Positions 1 to 5,707 of a stretch of DNA of 5,707 bases are shown in pieces. This DNA comes from an uncultured Eubacteriales bacterium (lineage in GTDB: Bacteria; Bacillota; Clostridia; Lachnospirales; Lachnospiraceae), in NCBI GenBank assembly GCA_900313765.1, contig OMSN01000093.1:6544-12250 (forward strand). The letters run 5' to 3'. The notes beneath the pieces are model-generated. The model was not told the DNA's origin and made no database searches. It saw only the letters and a list, made by a program, of their open reading frames with translations. Both the position numbers and the translations under genes were made by a program. Positions within the stretch are counted from its first letter, which is position 1. Each line of letters begins with the position of its first letter.

Positions 1-1598
1 TTTCTCATCATGTCATAGGCAGTACAGAATGCGCTGCCCGGAACATGGTCCACCCTCGGTGCAAACCAGGTGCACGGCCAGGTGTAATCCGTTCTCTTCC
101 AGAGGGTGTCTGTCACTTCATCCGGAAGCGCCACGGTCCAGCCTTCCGCGATCTGCAGGAACGGTCCGAGGCCTTTGACCAGATTCAGGCGGATCATCGT
201 GATGGGCATCTCATATTTCGTGACAAAACGGGAGGAATAGCCGCCTCCGCGGAAGTACCCGTTATCTGCCGGAGCCCAGGTGGTCGCCTCGAGCATCTTC
301 TTCTGATCCTCCTCGGTCACATCCCACCATCTCTTGGCTTCATGCTCGCCCTTCTCATTCACTGCCTCACCGCAGAAATCAAGCGCGGAAGCGCCGGAGT
401 TGATCAGGTGAATGAAGCCGTCCGCGTCCTTCGCGTGGCCTTCGATCTCATAGCCGGTCACTCTCTTCACGGATTCTCCGCTCCAGTAGGTGCGCACGTC
501 CGAGAACATCGCGCTGCGGCCGGTCAGCTGTTTCTGCAGCAGCATGCACAGGCCGTTCAGGCAGTCATTCTCCGTGGCAAGCACATACGGTTCTCTTGCC
601 CCTTCATAGTCAAAGGTCGTGGAGAGCAGCGCCTCCGGGAAGTCGCAGTTGGGCCAGTGGTCGGTCCACTGTCTCTGTCCCTGGAATCCGCCTACGATCG
701 CATTGTGTCCGATCGCCTCCTCCGGGAACTTCTCGGCCAGAGCTTCGTTGCCTCTCATCAGATCCTTGATGATGACGTACATCTTCACCGTGAATTCCCA
801 CTGCTCGTCCTTGGTCCTGCGGTCCTTCCGGATCCATTCCGGATTCTTGTCAAAGTCTTCCCTGCAGTATTTCTTCGTCCACTCCAGGGCTCTCTCATAC
901 TCTTCCTGATCGTAGATCCCTTCCTCCATGCGGCGGAGGACTTCCACTTCATCGACCGACTCTACTCTCATGCCCAGATAACTCTCGAAGAAGTCCTGAT
1001 CCATGATGGAGCCGCCGATTCCCATGGTGACCGATCCGATCTGCAGATAGCTCATGCCCCGCAGGGACGCGACGGCAACCGCCGCTCTCGCAAACCGAAG
1101 CAGCATCTCCTTCACATCCTCCGGCATCGTCTCGTCATCCGCTTCCTGCACGTCCCGGCCGTAGATGCCGAACGCGGGAAGACCTTTCTGCGCATGGGTC
1201 GCAAGGACGGATGCCAGGTAGACGGCACCGGGCCGCTCTGTCGCATTCAGTCCCCAGACTCCCTTGATCGTAGTGGGATCCATATCCATCGTCTCAGAGC
1301 CATAGCACCAGCAGGGCGTGACAGAGAGCGTGATGTCCACGCCTTCTTTCCTAAACTGCTCCGCGCACTGGGCACTTTCTCTCACGCGTCCGATCGTAGT
1401 GTCAGAGATCACGACCCTGACCGGCGTGCCGTCCGCATAAAAAACATTTTCCTCAAACAGCTTCTTCGCGCGTTTTGCCATGGACATAGTCTGCTCTTCC
1501 AGCGAGCCTCGCACATCCAGGGGTCCCTTGCGCCCGTCAATAATGGGACGGATCCCGATCACCGGATGACCTCCGACCAGTTTTCTTGTTTCTGCCAT
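1..1598 (-). CDS. fucI: L-fucose isomerase, partial (C-terminus beyond the left edge)
   Basis: Ketol isomerase that converts L-fucose to L-fuculose in the cytoplasm, the first step of fucose breakdown; the family also acts on D-arabinose. The frame is open from the ATG at 1598 to the window edge, giving 532 residues of the roughly 590-600 usual for the family. Family blocks recognised from memory of E. coli FucI are GIRPIIDGR (15-23), SLEEQTM (32-38), TPCWCYGSET (94-103), ERPGAVYLAS (121-130), ATENDCLNG (near 341-349) and FSDVRTYW (near 365-372). The metal and catalytic ligands Glu337 and Asp361 of the E. coli enzyme correspond to Glu343 and Asp367 here. The third, His528, would fall just past the edge. 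The visible end matches the WPTTWFAPR block as WPCTWFAPR. The start is fixed by an AAGGAGG six bases upstream and by N-terminal similarity. No frameshift is seen. No other fucose gene is in view; any kinase or aldolase would lie to the left. Confidence 0.96.
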   Translation of the reverse strand, partial: MAETRKLVGGHPVIGIRPIIDGRKGPLDVRGSLEEQTMSMAKRAKKLFEENVFYADGTPVRVVISDTTIGRVRESAQCAEQFRKEGVDITLSVTPCWCYGSETMDMDPTTIKGVWGLNATERPGAVYLASVLATHAQKGLPAFGIYGRDVQEADDETMPEDVKEMLLRFARAAVAVASLRGMSYLQIGSVTMGIGGSIMDQDFFESYLGMRVESVDEVEVLRRMEEGIYDQEEYERALEWTKKYCREDFDKNPEWIRKDRRTKDEQWEFTVKMYVIIKDLMRGNEALAEKFPEEAIGHNAIVGGFQGQRQWTDHWPNCDFPEALLSTTFDYEGAREPYVLATENDCLNGLCMLLQKQLTGRSAMFSDVRTYWSGESVKRVTGYEIEGHAKDADGFIHLINSGASALDFCGEAVNEKGEHEAKRWWDVTEEDQKKMLEATTWAPADNGYFRGGGYSSRFVTKYEMPITMIRLNLVKGLGPFLQIAEGWTVALPDEVTDTLWKRTDYTWPCTWFAPRVDHVPGSAFCTAYDMMR

Positions 1599-1604
1599 AT
1601 ATGA

Positions 1605-1611
1605 CCTCCTT
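1605..1611 (-). promoter_or_regulatory. Ribosome binding site of fucI
   Basis: On the minus strand AAGGAGG is followed by six bases (TCATAT) and then the ATG at 1598. This near-perfect Shine-Dalgarno sequence decides the fucI start. Confidence 0.9.
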
Positions 1612-1679
1612 CGCCCGCCTGCGGCAGTGCTTATTCTGAAGACTTCCTGACCCTGTTCCGGGATGAATGTCTATACCAG

Positions 1680-1708
1680 ATTTTAACATGTATATACAAG
1701 GATTGCCA
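1680..1708 (-). promoter_or_regulatory. Candidate fucI promoter, extended -10 type
   Basis: Reading the minus strand, TAAAAT (1685-1680) matches the -10 consensus at 5 of 6 bases. It is preceded by TG plus one base, which makes an extended -10. A weak -35 element, TGGCAA (1708-1703), lies 17 bp upstream. Transcription would begin near 1673 and leave a leader of about 75 bases before fucI. This is a consensus match by eye only. Confidence 0.42.
1689..1698. promoter_or_regulatory. Palindrome TGTATATACA, candidate operator
   Basis: TGTATATACA is a perfect 10-bp palindrome inside the spacer of the proposed fucI promoter, between its -35 and -10 elements. A protein bound there would block RNA polymerase. 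The GT-N-TA-N-AC layout resembles operators of GntR-family regulators, a family known to control sugar genes. No regulator gene is in the window, so the assignment is an inference. Confidence 0.35.
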
Positions 1709-1726
1709 TACCGGCAGACCCATACC
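1706..1726. repeat. Tandem-spaced 7-bp direct repeat CCATACC
   Basis: CCATACC occurs at 1706-1712 and again at 1720-1726, a period of 14 bp. The first copy overlaps the proposed fucI -35 element. It may be an activator half-site pair or chance; the repeat is short. Confidence 0.3.
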
Positions 1727-1733
1727 TGCATAG

Positions 1734-1769
1734 AAATAAAAACATATCCCCCAAACACGGGGGATATGT
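1734..1769 (-). terminator. Intrinsic terminator hairpin facing fucI
   Basis: A perfect 11-bp stem (ACATATCCCCC at 1742-1752 pairing with 1759-1769) closes a six-base loop. On the minus strand it is followed directly by TTTTATTTC (1741-1733), which gives the U-tract of an intrinsic terminator. On the plus strand no T-run follows, so the orientation is clear. It lies 136 bp upstream of the fucI start and antisense to the DNA just before the symporter. It may stop antisense transcripts coming out of the symporter gene, attenuate a longer fucI leader, or be left from a lost upstream gene. Confidence 0.7.
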
Positions 1770-1820
1770 GATAGACTATTAACGATACATGTTCACACAA
1801 GAACAGCTTTTCCCATATGG

Positions 1821-1827
1821 AAGGAGG
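1821..1827 (+). promoter_or_regulatory. Ribosome binding site of the symporter gene
   Basis: AAGGAGG is followed by seven bases and the ATG at 1835. An in-frame ATG at 1817 lies ahead of this site and would put it inside the coding sequence, so 1835 is the better start. Confidence 0.88.
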
Positions 1828-1834
1828 AACTGTA

Positions 1835-3061
1835 ATGAGTCAGGCTTCAAAACCAAAGAAACTGTCCCTTGCCGCGCAGATCTTCATCGCACTTGTGCTC
1901 GCTGTTATCGTTGGACTTGCGCTCCAGTCGAAAGCAGATTTTGCGGCTGCATACATCAAGCCCTTCGGAACGATCTTCCTGAATCTCGTCAAGTTTATTG
2001 TCGGACCGATCGTTCTCTTCTCCATCATGGCCGGCGTTGTCTCCATGCGTGATATCAAGAAGGTCGGACAGATCGGCGGGATCACAGTTGTCTATTATTT
2101 CTGCACTACCGCGGTTGCAACTGCCATCGGTCTGGTGATCGCGAATCTGTTCAAGAACGGTTTCCCGGTTCTCGAGACTTCAAGTCTGACATATGAAGCC
2201 CCTGCAGCGACTGCTCCGATGGACGTGCTTGTCAATATCTTCCCGAATAATTTCCTGGCGCCGATCACTGAGGCAAACATGCTTCAGGTCATTGTCATGG
2301 CGCTCCTGATCAGTTTTGCGATCATTCTGCTCGGAGAAAAAGCCCAGAAGGCTGTGGATGGTATCAATCTCTGGAATGATATCTTCATGAAATGTATGGA
2401 AATGATTCTGCGGTTATCTCCGATCGGTGTGTTCTGTCTGCTGTGTCCGGTTGTCGCAGCCAACGGCGCCATGGTCATCGGCTCTCTGGCCAAGGTCATA
2501 CTGGCTGCTTACTGTGCATACCTGCTGCATGCGATCATCGTCTACTCCGCGACAGTCTCCACCCTTGGCGGCATGAGTCCGATCCGGTTCTTCAAGGGAA
2601 TGATGCCGGCGATCATGTTCGCATTCTCCAGTGCCTCCTCCGTAGGTACTCTTCCGATCAACATGGAGTGCACAGAAAAACTCGGCGCATCCCGTGAAGT
2701 TTCCTCCTTCGTTCTGCCGCTGGGCGCTACGATCAACATGGACGGAACTGCAATCTACCAGGGTGTCTGCGCAGTATTTATCGCTTCCTGCTACGGCATT
2801 CACCTGACCCCGGCACAGATGATCACCATCGTCCTCACCGCTACGCTTGCATCGGTAGGTACCGCGGGCGTTCCCGGTGCAGGTATGGTCATGCTGGCCA
2901 TGGTCCTTGCGTCTGTCGGACTGCCGCTTGACGGTATTGCACTTGTAGCCGGTGTCGACAGAATCTTTGATATGGGCCGCACCACACTGAATATCACAGG
3001 CGATGCCTCCTGCTCCATCATCGTTTCCAATATGCTCCGCAAAAAAGGCTCGAAATTATGA
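1835..3061 (+). CDS. Dicarboxylate/amino acid:cation symporter (DAACS/SLC1 family)
   Basis: A 408-residue inner-membrane secondary transporter that would import an acidic amino acid or C4-dicarboxylate with Na+ or H+. The length suits the GltP/DctA/GltPh family. The C-terminal transport core is complete: a serine-rich HP1 tip (SSASS, 265-269, then VGTLP), the TM7 motif NMDGT (301-305), the HP2 loop ASVGTAGVPGAG (339-350), and the TM8 motif from Asp375 through DMGRT (379-383) to Asp390. By motif alignment Asp379 and Arg382 match Asp394 and Arg397 of GltPh; that arginine pairs with the substrate's side-chain carboxylate, so an acidic substrate is favoured over a neutral one. Coupling ion and exact substrate cannot be read from the sequence. 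The gene diverges from fucI and its last six bases overlap the end of the convergent TSUP gene. No convincing promoter of its own was found. Confidence 0.93.
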   Translation: MSQASKPKKLSLAAQIFIALVLAVIVGLALQSKADFAAAYIKPFGTIFLNLVKFIVGPIVLFSIMAGVVSMRDIKKVGQIGGITVVYYFCTTAVATAIGLVIANLFKNGFPVLETSSLTYEAPAATAPMDVLVNIFPNNFLAPITEANMLQVIVMALLISFAIILLGEKAQKAVDGINLWNDIFMKCMEMILRLSPIGVFCLLCPVVAANGAMVIGSLAKVILAAYCAYLLHAIIVYSATVSTLGGMSPIRFFKGMMPAIMFAFSSASSVGTLPINMECTEKLGASREVSSFVLPLGATINMDGTAIYQGVCAVFIASCYGIHLTPAQMITIVLTATLASVGTAGVPGAGMVMLAMVLASVGLPLDGIALVAGVDRIFDMGRTTLNITGDASCSIIVSNMLRKKGSKL

Positions 3062-3814
3062 TGTGACCACTTTGATCAGTAGCAGTGCAAGTACGATCAG
3101 GATGACCGGACGCACGATCTTCGATCCTTTCTCCATGGCAAGGCCGGCACCGATATAGTTGCCGGCCATATTACATGCGGCAGCCGCGATCCCCAGCGGG
3201 ATCACCACCTGCCCATGGAGCAGGAATATCACCAGTGAGGTGACATTGGTCGTCAGATTGATGACTTTCGCCTGCGCATTTGCGGACGTCAGGCCCATTT
3301 TCGCAAAGACCGTGAACGCAATGATCAGAAAGGTTCCGGTCCCGGGGCCGTAGAAACCGTCGTACATGCCGATCACGAATGCGGCGATCGAAGCGACGAC
3401 ATAAGTGCGAAGGTCTTCCTTCGCAGCCCTGCCGCTGTCCTGAAACAGATTCTTGTTGAGGACGAAAAAGGCAGCGACCGGAAGCGCGATAAGAAGTACA
3501 TTCTTCATCACGCGGTCGCTCATATGCAGAGAGATCTGTGCCCCCAGTGAAGAGCCGGCGATGGCGCAGATCACAGATGGAACCGCAAGCTTGAAATCGA
3601 CCAGCCCGTGGCGGATGAAACGGCCCGTCGCGAGGCTGGTTCCGCATGTCGAAGACAGCTTATTGGTCGCGATCGTAGAATGAATGGGGAGACCGGCAAA
3701 CAGGTAAGCCGGGAGAGAGATCAGTCCCCCTCCGCCGCCGATCGCATCCACAAATCCCGCCAGAAAGAGCATCGGACATACGATCAGAAACATTTTCGGT
3801 GTAAGCTGTATCAT
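3056..3814 (-). CDS. TauE/SafE (TSUP) family membrane permease
   Basis: A 252-residue multi-pass membrane protein of the TSUP family (formerly DUF81), whose known members export sulfite, sulfoacetate or related small anions; many are uncharacterised. Both family half-repeats are visible: an N-terminal block with five glycines (26-30), then LISLPAYL and the STIATNKLSS segment (46-55), and a C-terminal block starting GMYDGFYGPGTG (149-160) followed by NAQAKVINL. The overall look is YfcA-like. The start at 3814 is chosen because its ATG overlaps the stop codon of the upstream ACP gene as ATGA and has GGTGA four bases before it. An alternative ATG at 3850 would add 12 polar residues and overlap the ACP gene further. 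The coupling suggests translation together with the ACP gene. The substrate is unknown; an export role in the acylation pathway is speculative. Its stop codon overlaps the end of the convergent symporter. Confidence 0.9.
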   Translation of the reverse strand: MIQLTPKMFLIVCPMLFLAGFVDAIGGGGGLISLPAYLFAGLPIHSTIATNKLSSTCGTSLATGRFIRHGLVDFKLAVPSVICAIAGSSLGAQISLHMSDRVMKNVLLIALPVAAFFVLNKNLFQDSGRAAKEDLRTYVVASIAAFVIGMYDGFYGPGTGTFLIIAFTVFAKMGLTSANAQAKVINLTTNVTSLVIFLLHGQVVIPLGIAAAACNMAGNYIGAGLAMEKGSKIVRPVILIVLALLLIKVVTS

Positions 3815-3823
3815 CTCTTCACC
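3811..3823 (-). promoter_or_regulatory. ATGA start/stop overlap with internal ribosome binding site
   Basis: On the minus strand GGTGA (3823-3819), four bases, then ATGA: the ATG (3814-3812) begins the TSUP permease and the TGA (3813-3811) ends the ACP. Such junctions commonly couple translation by reinitiation. This decides the TSUP start. Confidence 0.8.
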
Positions 3824-4044
3824 GCTTTCAGCCTGGTGATCATATCCCACATAGCCTGAACCGAATTGAAGTTTTCCGGCCGGATCTCTCCTGCAGACAG
3901 CCGGATCCCGTAGGCTTCACTGATCTCCGAAACGATCGCCAGGACATCGAACGATGTGAGCAGTTTGTCCCCCATCAGGTTCTCCTCAGAAGTAAAATCA
4001 AGGTCCGGCCGAATATCATCCAGTATCTCCAGCAATGTATCCAT
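3811..4044 (-). CDS. Acyl carrier protein (DltC-like), 77 aa
   Basis: A small acidic cytoplasmic carrier that would hold an acyl or aminoacyl group as a thioester on a phosphopantetheine arm. The length of 77 residues is typical. The attachment serine is probably Ser31 in LLTSFDVL, at the start of helix II. The later segment PENFNSVQAMWDMI fits helix IV of the carrier proteins found in clostridial dlt-like clusters. The residue before the serine is Thr30, where carriers usually have Asp (DSL or DSF). The start at 4044 has AAGGAG seven bases upstream; another in-frame ATG at 4062 would add only MRRRED and has a poorer site. It lies 82 bp after the SGNH gene and overlaps the TSUP gene by four bases. 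Placement with MBOAT and DltD-like genes indicates a role in envelope polymer modification rather than fatty acid synthesis. The group carried is unknown. Confidence 0.85.
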   Translation of the reverse strand: MDTLLEILDDIRPDLDFTSEENLMGDKLLTSFDVLAIVSEISEAYGIRLSAGEIRPENFNSVQAMWDMITRLKAVKR

Positions 4045-4051
4045 ATCTTCT

Positions 4052-4057
4052 CTCCTT
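4052..4057 (-). promoter_or_regulatory. Ribosome binding site of the ACP gene
   Basis: AAGGAG on the minus strand, seven bases before the ATG at 4044. It supports MDTLLEIL as the N-terminus over upstream in-frame ATGs. Confidence 0.8.
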
Positions 4058-4126
4058 CTCATACTCCGCCGCCAGATCCGCTCCTTAGTCCGTGAGTGCG
4101 GCTGCGGCTTCGATCCACTATACTGA

Positions 4127-5104
4127 TCACGGATCCACTCTGTCAAGCTGCCCCGCCAGCACACCTGAGAATGCTCTTGCGGCAGCTTCATTCATGTGTC
4201 CGTCCATGTCCGTAAACGCTGAGATATCATGCGTGAACAGATTAAAATGCTCCATGTCATTGAAATTGATCCAGGGTACCTGCTCCTCCTCAAAGAAGGC
4301 TCCCAGATAGTCCCAGACTTCCCGGTAGTCCTGCGCAAATGCCTGCAGATTCGGCAGCGGGATGGGTGTTGTCACGGCGCAGAAACGGATACCTTCCTTC
4401 CGGCACAGTTCCACCAGTTTCTTGAGCTGCTCCATGTTCTCCGGGACGATCTGAGAGACCGGAGTCGGGGTCAGATCGTCCGCAGTAAATGTCGAAGTGT
4501 CCACCGCATATCGGGCGATAAATCCGGAATCATGGTATTCCTGGGACGCTGTCCGGAACCTGTCCGCACTGTAATCCTGTTCCCACTTGGTCCGGACAGT
4601 ATCCCGCATGTTCGCCAGTTCATAGGACAGCGGGTACTCATACCAGGGAAAAAACAGCGTCCGGAAGTTGCATTTTGCTACAGAATGCATGAAATAAGAC
4701 AGTTTTGCCAGACTGACGGGAAACTCGTGGTAGAAGAGCAGGTAATTGTTGCCCTCCTCCTTCTCCCTGACCAGGTAGCCGGGCGAGATCTCATAGACGA
4801 TCCGCTCCGGTTTATGTCCCTTCTCGATCATCAGACGGAGCATATAAATACAGTCCTGCGGATACTCCCCGCCGACACACAGATTGTGCCCGGTCCTGCT
4901 GTTTTGCAGGCCGACCGACTCCGGATCGATATTGATCTTCCCATGGGAAGTCCCCATGTAGATATCATCAAAGGTCTGTGTTGTGACTGCATGGATGTCA
5001 TTTCGCATAAATGTACACGGATAGAGTGCGTAATCCATTGCAATCAGGATAAGTGCCGCCAGGATACAGAATACCGGCAGCCGGATCCATTTAAAACTGC
5101 GCAT
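4127..5104 (-). CDS. Membrane-anchored DltD-like/SGNH-hydrolase-like protein
   Basis: A 325-residue protein with one N-terminal membrane anchor (about 9-27, after the basic MRSFKWIR) and the rest probably outside the membrane. The fold resembles the SGNH/DltD/AlgJ-type proteins that partner MBOAT acyltransferases. A nucleophile block appears as DDIYMGTSHG with Ser53 in GTS. A middle segment reads PERIVYEISPGYL (99-111). A C-terminal FTDMDGHMNEAAA block supplies His303 with Asp299 and Asp301 close by. Together these could form the Ser-Asp-His set. In the dlt system DltD helps transfer D-alanine from DltB to teichoic acid; here the acyl group and acceptor are unknown. The start at 5104 is chosen because the anchor follows at once; an ATG at 5173 would add 23 residues of no clear character and overlap the MBOAT gene by 83 bp. 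With this start the overlap is 14 bp. The ribosome site (GGGGG) is weak, which fits translational coupling. Confidence 0.82.
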   Translation of the reverse strand: MRSFKWIRLPVFCILAALILIAMDYALYPCTFMRNDIHAVTTQTFDDIYMGTSHGKINIDPESVGLQNSRTGHNLCVGGEYPQDCIYMLRLMIEKGHKPERIVYEISPGYLVREKEEGNNYLLFYHEFPVSLAKLSYFMHSVAKCNFRTLFFPWYEYPLSYELANMRDTVRTKWEQDYSADRFRTASQEYHDSGFIARYAVDTSTFTADDLTPTPVSQIVPENMEQLKKLVELCRKEGIRFCAVTTPIPLPNLQAFAQDYREVWDYLGAFFEEEQVPWINFNDMEHFNLFTHDISAFTDMDGHMNEAAARAFSGVLAGQLDRVDP

Positions 5105-5707
5105 AGATGAACCCCCGCGGCGCAGCACTGCACCCAAATAAGCCGATCCCTGCAAACAGCGCAAGGTAGACAAGAAAGACTGCCGGAGATGGCAGAGTGT
5201 CCGAGATCTTCTGCCTCACGTCGATCCCCTTCTCCTCCAGGATCCCGACCCCCACCATGACCACACACCCGGCCGCAATCGTCAGAAGTGCCCAGGGCAC
5301 ATACGCCGTTCCCAGACTTCCGGCCGGGATCTGCATCAGCAGGGATGGCTGGAAACGAGTAAACGACTGCCGGATCATATAGAATGCCTGGGTGAGGTTA
5401 TCGGAGCGGTCGAAAAACCACCGCAGATTCACCAGGATAAAGGTTCGGACGATGGTGAACAGATAGTACCAGGTCTCTTTTCCCGAGATATGAAGGGCTT
5501 TCTTCATATTCCGGTACGTACCGCCCATCAGCTCACTGAAGGCAATGATTCCGCCGTTCAGAAGACCGTATACCACATATTTCCAGCTGGCACCATGCCA
5601 GATACCCACAAGAAAGAATACGATCAGATCCGCCAGAGCGATCGGAATGACGCGGCCCTGCTTCCTGCCGAACTTCTTCCTGCACCATCCAGAGAATCGC
5701 ACCATCG
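5091..5707 (-). CDS. MBOAT-family O-acyltransferase (DltB/AlgI-like), C-terminal part only
   Basis: The last 205 or so codons of a polytopic membrane-bound O-acyltransferase; the frame is open to the right edge, so the gene begins outside the window. Full-length relatives are usually about 450-500 residues. The signature GIWHGASWKYVVYGLLNG is clear; its histidine (codon at 5597-5595) is the invariant MBOAT active-site residue. Three or four hydrophobic segments follow, including YYLFTIVRTFILVNLRWFF and the C-terminal VFLVYLALFAGIGLFG. Such proteins move an acyl or D-alanyl group from a cytoplasmic carrier to an extracytoplasmic acceptor. It overlaps the SGNH gene by 14 bp and probably leads the unit with the ACP. 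Whether it adds D-alanine, acetate or another group cannot be told. The ATG at 5705 is an internal methionine, not the start. Confidence 0.92.
   Translation of the reverse strand, partial: MVRFSGWCRKKFGRKQGRVIPIALADLIVFFLVGIWHGASWKYVVYGLLNGGIIAFSELMGGTYRNMKKALHISGKETWYYLFTIVRTFILVNLRWFFDRSDNLTQAFYMIRQSFTRFQPSLLMQIPAGSLGTAYVPWALLTIAAGCVVMVGVGILEEKGIDVRQKISDTLPSPAVFLVYLALFAGIGLFGCSAAPRGFIYAQF

Larger units (their letters stand above)
1685..1793. repeat. Separated 9-bp inverted repeat AACATGTAT / ATACATGTT
   Basis: AACATGTAT at 1685-1693 recurs as its exact reverse complement at 1785-1793, with centres 100 bp apart. One arm lies on the proposed fucI promoter and the other about 40 bp before the symporter start. 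The terminator hairpin sits between them. Paired sites in a divergent control region could bind one regulator by looping. A 9-bp match in 236 bp of AT-rich DNA could also be chance. Confidence 0.35.

Noticed and set aside
45..1604. A 519-codon open frame on the plus strand
   Set aside because: It lies entirely opposite fucI, whose minus-strand protein matches a known enzyme along its length. The plus-strand product is rich in Arg, His and Leu with no recognisable motif; codon bias of fucI explains the lack of stops.
1703..1736. A plus-strand promoter for the symporter starting with TTGCCA (5 of 6 match to -35)
   Set aside because: No acceptable -10 element lies 16-19 bp downstream; the nearest AT-rich hexamer is 22 bp away. 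The symporter promoter remains unidentified.
1537..1800. An 87-codon minus-strand frame across the divergent region
   Set aside because: It runs through the terminator hairpin and the fucI ribosome site into fucI in another frame, and has no domain character.
3142..3167. A perfect 8-bp inverted repeat (GGCCGGCA / TGCCGGCC, 10-base loop) just past the convergent junction, considered as the symporter terminator
   Set aside because: No T-run follows on either strand and it encodes a Gly/Ala-rich helix of the TSUP permease, which explains it.
4045..4126. The 82-bp gap between the SGNH and ACP genes as a terminator or separate promoter
   Set aside because: No stable hairpin with a T-run and no good -35/-10 pair was seen; only the ACP ribosome site stands out.
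4229..5110. A 293-codon open frame on the plus strand
   Set aside because: It is antisense to the SGNH gene, has no family motif, and no ribosome binding site suggests translation.

Overview
The window looks like a piece of chromosome from an anaerobic Firmicute, most likely a Clostridia/Lachnospiraceae-type gut bacterium. This rests on strong AAGGAGG-type ribosome binding sites, tightly packed genes and a DltB/DltD/ACP-like cell-envelope cluster of a style common in that group. It is an inference; no rRNA or other marker gene is present.

Left part (1-1598, minus strand): the N-terminal ~90% of an L-fucose isomerase (fucI). It runs off the left edge before the third metal ligand. A 236-bp divergent intergenic region follows (1599-1834). 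It holds the fucI ribosome binding site, a candidate fucI promoter with a palindrome in its spacer, a strong minus-strand intrinsic terminator hairpin, and short repeats that may be regulator sites. Middle (1835-3061, plus strand): a complete SLC1/DAACS-type dicarboxylate or acidic amino acid:cation symporter.

Right part (3056-5707, minus strand): a compact four-gene unit. In transcription order it contains an MBOAT O-acyltransferase (only the C-terminal part is in the window), a membrane-anchored DltD/SGNH-like protein, a small acyl carrier protein, and a TauE/SafE (TSUP) family permease. The MBOAT and SGNH genes overlap by 14 bp, and the ACP and permease genes overlap by an ATGA start/stop, so the group is probably one operon. 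By analogy with dltBCD, the ACP would carry an activated acyl or aminoacyl group, the MBOAT would pass it across the membrane, and the SGNH protein would help place it on an extracytoplasmic polymer. No activating ligase is seen; it could lie beyond the right edge. The co-translated TSUP permease is the unexpected member. The permease and symporter genes converge and overlap by 6 bp, so no terminator separates them.

No RNA gene, CRISPR array, insertion sequence or origin was recognised.
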